A stretch of DNA of 64,000 nt, from positions 422,242,233-422,306,232 of the forward strand of contig NC_057809.1 in assembly GCF_018294505.1 (NCBI RefSeq), read 5' to 3'. This DNA is from Triticum aestivum. Taxonomy: Eukaryota > Streptophyta > Magnoliopsida > Poales > Poaceae. Within the stretch, counting starts at the first letter, position 1. Every line of letters begins with the position of its first letter. The notes beneath the pieces are model-generated. The model was not told the origin of the DNA, ran no database searches, and saw nothing but the letters and a program-made list of their open reading frames with translations. The position numbers and the translations under genes are program-made. Below are positions 46,016 to 55,888 of this stretch, piece by piece.

Positions 46016-46137
46016 CACTGGGGGATTTCAGACTTTAAATAAAAGTGACAACAATTGTTTAGGAAAACTATAAAGCTCTTGTTTTTGATAAGTAAACTAC
46101 AAAAGTATTTCTTATAACATCTCATCTGAGTGAGTAC

Positions 46138-48219
46138 TTAAGTATAAAAGGGGCGGAGCAGATCCGCCTTCCAAGCTCGTGGCTCGTCTTTCTGATGCTC
46201 GACATTGTAAAGATGGTATGCTCCATTGTGGAGAACTCTGGTTATAATGAAGGGGCCTTCCCAAGCAGGGGCGAGCTTGTGTGGCTTCTGTTGATCCACT
46301 CGAAGAACCAAGTCTCCCTCTTGAAAGGCTCGACCCTTCATGTTTCTGGCGTGGAACCGACGCAAGTCTTGCTGATAAATGGTAGACCGGATCAAGGCCA
46401 TCTCTCTTTCCTCCTCCAAGAGATCAACTGAATCCTGCCGGGCCTGTTCTGCTTCCTCTTCAGAGAAGAGCTCGACTCGGGGTGCATTGTGGAGCAGGTC
46501 ACTTGGCAAGACAGCTTCAGCCCCATAGACCAAAAAGAAAGGAGTTCGTCCAGTCGACCGGTTGGGAGTCGTCCTCAATCCCCAAAGAACTGATGGAAGT
46601 TCATCGACCCAGGCTCCTGCTGCGTGTTTGAGATCACGCATTAGTCGGGGTTTCAGTCCCTTGAGAATTAGGCCATTTGCTCTTTCTGCCTGTCCATTCG
46701 ACTGCGGGTGAGCGACTGAAGCATAGTTGACTCGTGTGCCTTGAGAAGCGCAGAAAGCTCTAAACTCCTCAGAATCAAAGTTCGATCCATTGTCGGTGAT
46801 GATGCTGTGGGGAACTCCATATCTGAATGTCAATTCTCTGATGAAACTGACAGCGATGCTGGCTTCAAGATTCTTGATCGGTTTAGCTTCAATCCATTTG
46901 GTAAATTTGTCGACTGCTACCAGCACATGAGTGAAGCCGCTTCTACCAGTTCTTAGTGTTCCAATCATATCCAATCCCCAAACAACAAAGGGCCAGACGA
47001 GGGGAATGGTCTTGAGGGTTGATGCTGGTTTGTGAGACATATCAGAGTAAAACTGGCAGCCTTCACATCTGTCGACTATATCCTTTGCCATCTCATTTGC
47101 TCGTGGCCAATAAAACCCGGCTCGGTATGCTTTAGCCACTATGGCCCGAGAGGACGCATGGTGGCCATAGGTCCCCGAGTGGATGTCATTGAGGATCATT
47201 CGACCTTCTTCTGGCGTTATGCATTTCTGACTGACCCCAGTCACACTTTCTCTGAACAACTGTCCTTTTATCACTGTAAAGGCTTTGGATCGACAGACGA
47301 TTTGTCGAGCCTCTTCTTCGTCCTTTGGGAGTTCCTTCCTAAGGATGTACGTGATATAAGGTACTGTCCAGTCGAGAGTGATGACCAGAACCTCCATGAT
47401 TAGGTCGACCACAGCTGGGACCTCGACTTCAGTCGGATCTGTGGAGCTCTTAGGTTGTGGAGGCTCTTCTATAAAAGGGTCTTCTTGAACTGATGGTGCA
47501 TGAATGTGTTCCAAAAACACATTGCTGGGAATGGCTTCTCTCTTGGAACCTATCTTCGCCAAATCATCGGCTGCTTGATTTTTCAGTCGGGGTATATGAT
47601 GGAGTTCTAACCCCTCAAACTTCTTTTTCAACTTTCTCGCCGCATTGCAATAGCCAGTCATGGTTGGGCTTCCGATGTCCCACTCTTTCATCACTTGATT
47701 GACCACCAAATCTGAGTCGCCATAGACCATGAGGCGACGGACGCCGAGTGAAATGGCCATGCGCAACCCATATAAGAGTACTTCATATTCTGCTTCGTTA
47801 TTGGAGGAATCAAAGTGAATCTGGAGTACATATCTGAGCTTGTCTCCTCGGGGGGATACCAGTACCACCCCGGCACCAGAACCATTCAGCATCTTGGAAC
47901 CGTCAAAGAACATGGTCCAGTGCTCCGAGTGAACTTGAGTCGGCAGTTGCTGTTCGATCCACTCAGCGAGGAAATCAGCTATTGCTTGGGACTTGATAGA
48001 TTTCTTTGCCTCAAACTTAATATCTAAGGGAAGGAGTTCAATCGCCCATTTTGCCACTCGACCAGTTGCATCTCTATTGTGAAAAATTTCTGACAATGGA
48101 GCGTCGCTGACGACTGTAATAAAGTGGTCAGAGAAATAGTGTGCAACCTTCTTCGTGGTCATGTAAATCCCATAAACAAGCTTCTGATAGTGCGGATATC
48201 TCTGTTTCGACGGATTCAA
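46138..48219 (-). CDS. pol: G4 pol: RNase H end, second RNase H-like domain, integrase
   Basis: An uninterrupted 693-codon frame. The end of the RT-linked RNase H (YPHYQKLVYGIYMTTKKVAH) is followed by a second RNase H-like domain (about residues 95-225: TMFFDGSKMLNGSGAGVVLV, NNEAEYEVLLYGL, VYGDSDLVVNQV), the extra domain of Tat elements. The integrase zinc finger (HSGTYGHHASS, DRCEGCQ) and core follow, with Asp in WGLDMIGTL, Asp in IITDNGSNF and Glu in GQAERANGLIL. All triad residues are present. The C-terminus (FQEGDLVLRVDQQKPHKLAP) is complete to the stop. The frame is open, but the upstream RT frame differs, so pol as a whole is broken. Confidence 0.88.
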   Translation of the reverse strand: MNPSKQRYPHYQKLVYGIYMTTKKVAHYFSDHFITVVSDAPLSEIFHNRDATGRVAKWAIELLPLDIKFEAKKSIKSQAIADFLAEWIEQQLPTQVHSEHWTMFFDGSKMLNGSGAGVVLVSPRGDKLRYVLQIHFDSSNNEAEYEVLLYGLRMAISLGVRRLMVYGDSDLVVNQVMKEWDIGSPTMTGYCNAARKLKKKFEGLELHHIPRLKNQAADDLAKIGSKREAIPSNVFLEHIHAPSVQEDPFIEEPPQPKSSTDPTEVEVPAVVDLIMEVLVITLDWTVPYITYILRKELPKDEEEARQIVCRSKAFTVIKGQLFRESVTGVSQKCITPEEGRMILNDIHSGTYGHHASSRAIVAKAYRAGFYWPRANEMAKDIVDRCEGCQFYSDMSHKPASTLKTIPLVWPFVVWGLDMIGTLRTGRSGFTHVLVAVDKFTKWIEAKPIKNLEASIAVSFIRELTFRYGVPHSIITDNGSNFDSEEFRAFCASQGTRVNYASVAHPQSNGQAERANGLILKGLKPRLMRDLKHAAGAWVDELPSVLWGLRTTPNRSTGRTPFFLVYGAEAVLPSDLLHNAPRVELFSEEEAEQARQDSVDLLEEEREMALIRSTIYQQDLRRFHARNMKGRAFQEGDLVLRVDQQKPHKLAPAWEGPFIITRVLHNGAYHLYNVEHQKDEPRAWKADLLRPFYT

Positions 48220-49200
48220 AACTTCAGAAACATAATAAACCGGGCGCTCAACTTTATATGCTTTTCCCTCTTCTTCCCGCTCGACCGTAAGTACTTATTG
48301 ACGACTTGTCCAGTGGCTGCTATATAAAGCAGTAAAGGCTCTTTGCTGATTGGAGCAGCAAGCACCGGCTGGATGGAAAGCAGAGCTTTTAGCTCTGCAA
48401 ATGCTACATCAGCTTCGGGAGTCCACTCGAACTTATCTGACTTCTTCATCAGTCGGTAGAGAGGCAGTGCCTTCTCACCGAGTCTGGAAATGAATCGAAT
48501 TAGGGCGGCCAAACAACCAGTAAGCTTCTGGACATCATGCACACGCACGGGGCGTTTCATTCGGAGTATGGCACCAACTTTCTCGGGGTTAGCATCGATC
48601 CCTCGTTCGGAAAACGAGAAAACCGAGTAACTTTCCTCCTGGAACTCCGAATGTGCACTTTGATGGATTAAGCTTGATATCATACCTTCGGAGGTTGGCA
48701 AAGGTTTCAGCAAGGTCAGCCAGTAGGTCGGAACCTTTACATGACTTGACCACAATGTCATCCATGTACGCTTCCACATTCCGACTGATTTGAGTGAGTA
48801 AACACTTCTGGATCATCCGCATGAACGTGGCTCCAGCGTTCTTCAAACCGAATGGCATAGTGACATAACAGAAGCACCCAAATGGGGTGATGAAAGCTTT
48901 CTTGATTTCATCGGGTCCATACAAATGGATCTGATGATACCCGGAATAGGTGTCCAAAAAGGACAAACGCTCACACCCCGCAGTCGAGTCGACTATTTGA
49001 TCGATGCGGGGGAGAGGAAAGTGATCCTTCGGGCAGGACCGATTGATATGCTTGAAGTCGATGCACATGCGAAGTGAATTGTCCTTCTTAGGGACCATGA
49101 CAACATTAGCTAACCACTCAGAGTGGTAAATCTCTCGAATAAACTCAGCTGCCAGGAGCCAAGCCACTTCTTCACCGATTGCTTTTCTCTTCTATACGGC
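48216..49200 (-). pseudogene. pol: G4 pol: reverse transcriptase with intact YMDD, frameshifted
   Basis: 49167-48589 carries RT motifs: NVVMVPKKDNSLRMCIDFKHI, SFLDTYSGYHQIHL (catalytic Asp), FCYVTMPFGLKNAGATFMRM and AYMDDIVVKS (catalytic Asp pair). A frameshift near 48610 passes to the frame 48779-48216 (FSERGIDANPEKVGAILRMK, LTGCLAALIRFISRLGEKAL, the connection/RNase H start). A further shift near 48220 leads into the next ORF. The active-site residues are preserved, unlike in G1. Confidence 0.85.
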
Positions 49201-49350
49201 GGACCGCCGAAGATGCTCCTTGACCGGTTTTACCTTTGGGTCGACTCGCAAACGATGCTCAGCCAGTCCCCTGGGAACACCTGGCATGTCAGAAGGTTTC
49301 CATGCAAAGATGCCACAGTTCTCATGGAGGAACTGGATGAGCGCTTCTTC

Positions 49351-49533
49351 CTATTTGGATTCGAGTGTTGTTGAAATGTGGGTCGAAGCAGCATTGGGGT
49401 CAGTCGGGTGGATATGAATTGATTTCGTCTCATCGGACGACTGAAATGCTGAATCCGTTGCAGGCTTCTTAGCTCGTAGCAAATCACTCAGATCTGCATT
49501 TTCCTGATACTCCTGCAATTCCACTACTGCCAT
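49351..49533 (-). pseudogene. pol: G4 protease-RT linker fragment
   Basis: A 60-codon open piece between protease and RT, reading MAVVELQEYQENADLSDLLR and rich in Asp, Ser and Thr. It is collinear with the linker expected here but has no domain of its own. Confidence 0.4.
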
Positions 49534-49560
49534 CTGCGCATCGGCGATCTTCGAGCCCTT

Positions 49561-50073
49561 CTAGAAGCACTCTTCTGCCTTCTTTCGATTGCCAGTGATA
49601 GTGATCACACCTTTGGGACTAGGCAACTTCAATTTGAGGTACACATAGCATGGTCGAGCCATGAAACATGCATAAGCCGGCCTACCCAAAATAGCGTGAT
49701 AAGCACTCTGGAAATCCACAACTTCAAATGTCAACTTTTCTTTGCGGTAATTCTTGGAATCACCGAAAACCACGTCAAGGGTAATCTGGCCGAGTGATTC
49801 AGCCTTCTTGCCTGGAATGACTCCATGGAAACTCATACTGTTTTCACTGAGTCTAGACATCGGAACTTTAGTCAGTCGAGTGCCTTCGACAACTAGATCG
49901 ACCACCAAAGCTTGCCTCCTAGGGGTGGCTATGTGCGTCGGGTGATCGGACTGGTCAAATGTAATGGCAGTCTGAGACCATTTCAAATAACTGGGCGTCG
50001 CCGGAGCGACCATATTCACTTCTCTGTTGATAACTTTCAGTCGACTCTTGCTCTCAAAATCAGCAAAAATCAT
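49561..50073 (-). pseudogene. pol: G4 aspartic protease lacking its active site
   Basis: A 170-codon frame with the outer parts of a Tat-type protease: LVVDLVVEGTRLTKV before and PMSRLSENSMSFHGVIPGKK after the point where the catalytic Asp loop belongs, then LTFEVVDFQSAYHAILGRPA. The two halves are joined directly and no D-[ST/G]-G motif exists, so an in-frame deletion removed the loop. G5 keeps the corresponding segment (LIDGGAGLNIL). Confidence 0.72.
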
Positions 50074-50166
50074 CAGAGTGGAATTGACATGAGGGTAACC
50101 ATCATCACTCTCCTCCTTATCCTCAACCTTGTCTGACTCTTTTTCCTTGTCTTTGGGCTGTTTATC

Positions 50167-52262
50167 TCAGAACTGCTGGATGAGGAGCCGACACTGCCGA
50201 GTGGTATGCTTCGGATAAATAATTTTACCCTCTTCATCTTTCTTTGTGTGGATGTGGCATGGCAAATCCAGCACATCATTTCCATCTTGATCTTTCATTT
50301 TCTTAGGGTTCCATGGCCCCTTGGGCTTCCCTTTGGATTTTCTTTGAGTCACGGCTAAGGTTTCCCCGGGAGCAGCTGGCTCGGCTTTGCGCTTCTGCTT
50401 CCGACTGGAGTTTCCCCCTCCGGTTTCATGGGCGACTGATTTGTGCTTGCCACTTCGGAGCTGATCCTCTTCTTCACCATTAGCATACTTGGTGGCAATT
50501 TCCATAATTCGACTCAGAGACATGTCTCCGGTCCAACCGAACTTCAGATTCAACTCTCTGTACTTAACGCCTTCCTTGAAGGCACAAACCACTTGGTGAT
50601 CAGACACGTTCTCCATTGTGTGATGCAACATGATCCATCTCTAGATGTAATCCCTCAAAGTTTCATTTGTCTTCTGCATGCAAGACTGCAACTCTGTCAA
50701 CCCTGCTGGTCGCTTGCAGGTTCCTTCAAACGTTTTGACAAACACTCGGGCAAGATCTTCCCAAGTGTAAATGCTGCTGGGTGCTAATTGGTTCAGCCAT
50801 GCTCTGGCAGAGCCCTCCAACATAAAAGGCAGGTGTTTCATGGCCACTTCATCATTGCCGCCGCCAATCTGAACAGCCACTCGGTAGTCCTCAAGCCAAG
50901 TATCAGGCTTGGACTCACCAGTGAACTTACTGACTCCAGTCGCCAACCTGAAGTTGGGAGGAATCACCGCGGCCCTGATGGCCTTGCTGAAGCACTCTGG
51001 ACCTGAGACGTGCACTCTGCTGCTGGTGGGTACATCTCTGTCATGACCTTCTCGGTGAGCTCTGTTCCTGTCGACCAAACCTTGAACAAGAATGGATCTC
51101 GCATCAAAGCTTGGTTCTCTAGGGTCAACTGGAATCCTTCGCCCAACACTGTGAGGGTGTCTGTCATCCTGCTGTCGAGGCACGTATGACCCACTCCTTG
51201 GGGGAGGGGTGGGCACTCGACGACGATCATCACGATCGAGTCGGTGATCATATTGCTCACGGTTCCTGTACTGATCACGCCGGTCTCCATGTCCCTCACG
51301 CCTCGGGGGCAATCTTGGGTTGTGATCCGACTGGACTGTATCCTCAACAACGGACCTGCTATGGTTCCTATTCCGCGACTGTGACACAACTGTATTCTGC
51401 TCTCCCACTGCCTGGAGCAAAGCTCTGATCTGCATTAGACCTCTGCCAGCTTCTGACTAGGAGGGCTGAATTGACTCTGCTATTCGAGCTGCAGCTGTAA
51501 GATTTTGGATCGGAGTTCGATATACCCGAGTCGGAGGTGGAAAGAGCTGACGTTGACTGGATTCTGGGACCCGTTCTCGCGCACGCTCGTCGAGTACTCG
51601 CTGGAGGTTTTCCAGTCGAGTGCGCTCAGCCAGGTTGGCCAAGCGCGCGTCCTCCAAGGCACGGGCCTCAGGGGTTTCTCCAATGATAGGAGTGTGAAGT
51701 GCATCCATGTTCCGGCGGCGAAGTTCTTCCCTCTGCTGTGAAGAGAGGGGCTCGAGGAGGTACTCTTCATGGGCATGCGATGGATCGCCTCCACGTCGCC
51801 ACCGTCGGCGCGGGGGAAGCCAGGAGGACTGCGTGGTCCATCGACCATCAGGACCTCCGCTGCTGGATCACTGCTGTCGCACTCGGATGCAGTCTCTGCG
51901 GAGCCAGTTGACAGGTCGAACAGGCCATAGGGAGATTCGTCGGGCTCGATCGCCGCGACTTGGGGGGTGGCCGACTGGCGAGCCACCGCATGCCTCACCC
52001 ACCGCTGAAGCCTCGACCGACCGGAGCGCTTGTGCCGGCGCGCGACAGGGAGGGAGGACGCCACAGGAGTCGACAGATACTGGGTCGACGGCTGCCGCAG
52101 GAGGACGCCGCGGACGCATGCGTGAAAGTGCGTTACCCCGCAGACGGGGAGTGCGTCAACATCGAGTGGAGCCTCCTCAAGCCAAGTGGAGTCGTCGGTG
52201 ACGAACACGAGCGCGCTGAGACGGATCTCGCAGCCCTCAGCCAAACCTCCGCCTGAAACCAT
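50167..52262 (-). pseudogene. gag: G4 gag
   Basis: Gag-region sequence starts at ATG 52262 (MVSGGGLAEGCEIRLSALVF). A one-base shift near 51780 moves into the frame of 51708-51457 (MDALHTPIIGETPEARALED). TAG stops at 51457-51459 and 50641-50643 lie in otherwise continuous reading. The capsid core is at about 51000-50650 (TGVSKFTGESKPDTWLEDYR, PFMLEGSARAWLNQLAPSSI). The C-terminal part ends with a Cys/His arrangement PCHIHTKKDEEGKIIYPKHT then RQCRLL, in place of a classic CCHC knuckle. An Arg/Asp-rich tract (about 51350-51100) is probably RNA-binding. Confidence 0.75.
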
Positions 52263-52316
52263 GATGAAGGGGATTGGAGAGATTGCAACTTCTCCAACAA
52301 GTCGCTAAGACACCTA

Positions 52317-52334
52317 CCCCACGATGGGCGCCAA
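52317..52334 (-). other. G4 primer binding site
   Basis: TTGGCGCCCATCGTGGGG on the minus strand begins one base after the 5' LTR end. Confidence 0.75.
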
Positions 52335-52335
52335 C

Positions 52336-52891
52336 TGTCATGGTTCCAACTCTGACAGTAGAATAGGGGGGTAGGAATGTAGAGGCAAGATCTTAGCTAT
52401 GGAGGAGTTGTACACGCAAGGTTTACGAGTTCAGGCCCTTCTCGGAGGAAGTAATAGCCCTACGTCTTGGCGCCCGGAGGCGGTCGACTGGATTATAAGC
52501 GTGTGAGTTACAGGTGGTGCGAACCCTTGTCCCAGAGGAGGGGGGTGGCTTATATAGAGTGTGCCAGGACCCCAGCTCCCCTCCGTTACATAGGATTCAA
52601 TGTACATAAAGAGAGGGACGTTACTGGTAACGTCAGCAATAAAGATACATAATGACCATTAAAGCTACGACTTCATTCCCGACCATTATAGAGTAGAGTG
52701 GCCTTAGACCTCCCGATAGTCGAGTGATTGTCTTTGCGGTCGAGTGTCTTCAAGACTGTCGAGTGGAATGCTGCTTCATGGTCGAGTGGATGATGATTCT
52801 TCTTCAAATGTTTCTGGTTCTTCTAGAGATGTCCTTGGGGAGGGTATCTTTGACAGGTCCATGACCCTACCCTAGGTACATAGCTTCATCA
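52336..52891 (-). repeat. G4 5' LTR (556 bp)
   Basis: Same length as the 3' LTR. The promoter TATATAAG lies on the minus strand at 52556-52549. Four of the 13 differences from the 3' LTR fall within 8 bp (near 52472), which looks more like conversion than independent point changes. Confidence 0.94.
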
Positions 52892-54008
52892 GGGGGCACC
52901 CCCCTAGGGCACACCCCTGCCTCGTGGGCCCCATGTTGCTCCACCGACGTACTCCTTCCTCCTATATATACTTACGTACCCCCAAACGATCAGATACGGA
53001 GCAAAAAACCTAACTCCACCGCCGCAACTTTCTGTATCCACAAGATCGATCTTGGGGCCTGTTCCAGAGCTCCGCCGGAGAGGTCCGTCATCATGGAGGG
53101 CTTCTACATCATCATAGCCCCTCCGATGAAGTGTGAGTAGTTTACCTCAGATCTTCGGGTCCATAGTTAGTAGCTAGATGGCTTCTTCTCTCTTTTTAGA
53201 TCTCAATACAATGTTCTCCCCCTCTCTCGTGGAGATCTATTCGATGTAATCTTCCTTTTGCGGTGTGTTTGTTGAGATCGATGAATTGTGGGTTTATGAT
53301 CAAGTCTATCTATGAATAATATTTGAATCTTCTCTGAATTCTTTTATGTATGATTGGTTATCTTGCAAGTCTCTCCGAATTATCAGTTTGGTTTGGCCTA
53401 CTAGATTGGTTTTTCTTGCCATGGGAGAAGTGCTTAGCTTTGGGTTCGATCTTGCGGTGTCCTTTCCCGTGACAGAAGGGGCAGAAAGGCACGTATTGTA
53501 TCGTTGCCATCGAGGATAACAAGATGGGGTTTATTTCATATTGCATGAATTTATCTCTCTACATCATGTCATCTTGCTTAAGGCATTACTCTGTTTTTAA
53601 CTTAATACTCTAGATGCATGCTGGATAGCAGTCGATGAGTGGAGTAATAGTAGTAGATGCAGGCAGGAGTCGGTCTACTTGTCTCGGACGTGATGCCTAT
53701 ATACATGATCATACCTAGATATTCTCATAACTATGCTCAATTCTGTCAATTGCTCAACAGTAATTTGTTCATCCACCATAGAATACTTATGCTCTTGAGA
53801 GAAGCCACTAGTGAAACCTATGGCCCCCGGGTCTATTCTCATCATATCAATCTCCATCACTTTAATCTTATGCTCTGTTTGTCTATGTATTCACACATGT
53901 ACTAAGTTTCCAGTTAATACAATTCTTGCATGAATAATAAACATTTATCATGATATAAGGAAATATAAATAACAACTTTATTATTGCCTCTAGGGCATAT
54001 TTCCTTCA

Positions 54009-54119
54009 GTCTCCCACTTGCACTAGAGCCAATAATCTAGTTCACATTGCCATGAGATTTAATACCAATAGTTCACATCACCATGTGATTAACACCCGTA
54101 GTTCACATCGCTATGTGAC
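54009..54119 (-). mobile_element. Angela-type internal stub next to its 3' LTR
   Basis: A purine-rich tract on the minus strand (CAAGTGGGAGAC ending at 54009) directly precedes the LTR, as a polypurine tract should. It identifies the copy at 11214-54008 as the 3' LTR. Three imperfect copies of a roughly 32-bp word containing 'agttcacatc' follow until G6 interrupts at 54120. Confidence 0.7.
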
Positions 54120-54593
54120 TGAGGGAGTCTTGGATTGTGGGGTCCCCAGGCGTCCGGGCTATGTGACATGGGCCAGACTGATGGGCCGTGAAGATACAAG
54201 ATAGAAGGCCCTCTCCCATGTCCGGATGGGACTCTCCTTTGCATGGATAGCAAGCTTGGCGTCCGGATGTGTAGTTTCCTTTCTCTGTAAACCGACCCTG
54301 TACAACCCTAGGCCCCTCCAATGTCTATATAAACCGGAGGGTTTAGTCCATAGAGGCTATCACAAATCATACAGGCTAGATATCTAGGGTTTAGCCATTA
54401 CGATCTCGAGGTAGATCAACTCTTGTAACCCCTATACTCATCAAGGTCAATCAAGCAGGAAGTAGGGCATTACCTCCATTAGGAGGGCCCGAACCTGGGT
54501 AAACATCGTGTCCCCCCGTCTCCTATTACCTTCGATCGTCAAATGCACAGTTCGGGACCCCCTACCCGAGATCGGCCGATTTTGACACCGACA
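54120..54593 (+). repeat. G6 5' LTR (474 bp)
   Basis: TG...CA termini. TATATAAA at 54326-54333 is followed by ACCGGAGGG. The LTR ends directly at the primer site. Confidence 0.85.
54326..54333 (+). promoter_or_regulatory. G6 LTR TATA box
   Basis: TATATAAA lies in the middle of the LTR, in the usual position between U3 and R. Confidence 0.6.
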
Positions 54594-54612
54594 TTGGTGC
54601 TTTCATTGAGAG
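54594..54612 (+). other. G6 primer binding site
   Basis: TTGGTGCTTTCATTGAGAG immediately follows the LTR. I recall this word as the primer site of a large group of Triticeae gypsy elements. Confidence 0.7.
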
Positions 54613-54640
54613 TTCCTCTGTGTTGTCAATATAAGGATTG

Positions 54641-54690
54641 ATGGCTCGCCTTGTCGTCAATGACAAAATCACCTCCGGAAGGGCCCTAGC
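54641..54690 (+). pseudogene. G6 first ORF, N-terminal piece (split by G5)
   Basis: ATG 54641 opens MARLVVNDKITSGRALA and is cut after two bases of codon 17 by the insertion. The frame resumes at 63670. The position right after the primer site suggests the gag start. Confidence 0.6.
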
Positions 54691-55586
54691 TGTCGGATTT
54701 CGGGTTCCGCCAGACCCTTGAGGTTCGAACACTGGGGTGCGCGCAGAGATCTCTCCCCTACCGATCTACGTCCGATCCCCTCATGCGAACTAAGATGAAA
54801 ACGATGAACAACACAAGGGAGACAAGGTTTATACTGGTTCGGGCCACCATTGTGGTGTAATACCCTACTCCAGTGTGTGGTGTGGTGGATTGCCTCAGGG
54901 GCTGATGATGAACAGTACAAGGGAAGAACAGCCTCGCGAGAGGTGTTCTTAAGCTGGCGCGATGAACTGGTTGGGTGAGTTCAATCGCCACTCTCTCTCT
55001 ATCCTTGCCTCTAGGTCCGATGCCTCACTCTATGGTGGCTAGCTCTATTTATAGAGGCCCTAGGCCTCTCCCCGAAATAATGAGCGGGAAGGGCGCCAAC
55101 AATTGGCCATTTTGAAGGGGAACATCTAGTACAAGTTATCCTGACCAAAGGTGGTCTTCGGCTGCCAAAAGCACTGGTGATGACACCGTCTTGGGCTCCA
55201 TGGTGACCTCCATCCGGCCGCCCGGTTGGTCTTGGTCTCGTTGCACCGGAATGGTAACTTTTGCCTGATGCCTTGGCCTGTGCTTGCCCCCTTTGCACCA
55301 AAGGGGAAACAAGGACTCTGCATAGGCCGGCGCCCGCCTGGCCTTGATCGTCATGGCTTGCATCACGGGATCCTCGCGAGGTACCCTTGCATTGATCTCT
55401 CCGCCTCCTCGCGAGCCTGCCTGAGGAGGCCGCTCCTGAGGAAGCTTTCTGTTGTCTGTCCCGTGAGGCTTGGCCCCTCGCGAGGGTCTTGAGCTTGTGT
55501 TGATGAAGATGGGCCGCGCCGGGCCCCTACTTGAGCCACGCCGCAGGCAGGCAAGTCTGGGGACCCCCGTTCCCAAAACGCCGACA
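54691..55586 (-). repeat. G5 3' LTR (896 bp)
   Basis: It starts TGTCGGATTTCGGG and ends AACGCCGACA as written on the plus strand. TATAAATA lies on the minus strand (55053-55046). GGGCCCGGGGGCTAC on the minus strand (55601-55587) is the polypurine tract. Confidence 0.93.
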
Positions 55587-55888
55587 GTAGCCCCCGGGCC
55601 CAAGGCGCGCGCTGGCTTGGCTTAGCAAAGAAGCGAAGGGGCAAGCGCGAAGCGCCGCGGGCCCTAACAGCCTGCGGCCTTGGGCGCCGCATGGCGGTTG
55701 ATTGGACGTGGGCGTCTGCACTTCCCACGACGCCTCGGCAACTGCACGACTGACAAAAGGGGGATGCCCGGGCCAGGCTTACTTACCCAGCTCTCTTCCG
55801 TCTTGCCCTAGATCCCCTTTCTCACTCTTCTTCCTCATGCTCCTGAAATCCTCCAGATCCGTCCTCAATACTTCGTATCTGTCAAGCC

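Larger units (their letters stand above)
39840..52891 (-). mobile_element. G4: Tat-lineage gypsy element with antisense spliced gene
   Basis: TSD GGGGG (39835-39839, 52892-52896) borders 13,052 bp with two 556-bp LTRs. On the minus strand: primer site, gag, protease, RT, RNase H, a second RNase H-like domain and integrase. On the plus strand, between integrase and the 3' LTR, lies a multi-exon gene followed by tandem repeats. The double RNase H and the antisense ORF are hallmarks of Tat/Ogre/Grande-type elements. The LTRs differ at 13 of 556 sites by hand count (11 transitions), which gives roughly 0.9 Myr at 1.3e-8 substitutions per site per year. Confidence 0.95.
32804..53870 (+). mobile_element. 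G3: gag-protease-only gypsy element, host of G4
   Basis: A plus-strand element with 5' LTR (32804-34381), primer site, one long gag-protease ORF, a 2.9-kb noncoding 3' part, polypurine tract and 3' LTR (39543-39839 plus 52897 to about 53870). Without G4 it is about 8.0 kb. RT, RNase H and integrase are absent and there is no scar of a former pol, so it looks built as a non-autonomous family (Sabrina- or WHAM-like, names from memory). The 3' LTR lacks its last 301 bp, so the right TSD cannot be checked; the left flank is GTCTT. Confidence 0.88.
39543..53870 (+). repeat. G3 3' LTR, split by G4 and truncated
   Basis: The pieces are 39543-39839 and 52897 to about 53870. Compared with the 5' LTR, the sequence ends after CTTTAATCTT and joins Angela LTR sequence at about 53870. 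The 301 bp corresponding to 34081-34381 are missing. Confidence 0.88.
11214..54008 (-). mobile_element. Angela/WIS/BARE1-type copia element: 3' LTR, split by nested insertions
   Basis: On the minus strand the LTR begins TGAAGGAAATATGCCC at 54008 and ends CTATGTTCCCTAACA at 11214. Its surviving pieces are 11214-11310, 31430-32803 and about 53871-54008. The junction at 11310/31430 is clean, with a CGTAC duplication. The left flank AACTC (11209-11213) would be the outer target duplication, but the far end is out of view. A TATA-like TATATAC (minus) lies at 31760-31754. About 100 bp that I expect from the family between 32803 and 53871 is missing, consistent with a deletion there. Confidence 0.85.

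Noticed and set aside
51707..52201. Plus-strand ORF of 164 codons
   Set aside because: It is the mirror of G4 gag sequence; Arg-rich and without support.
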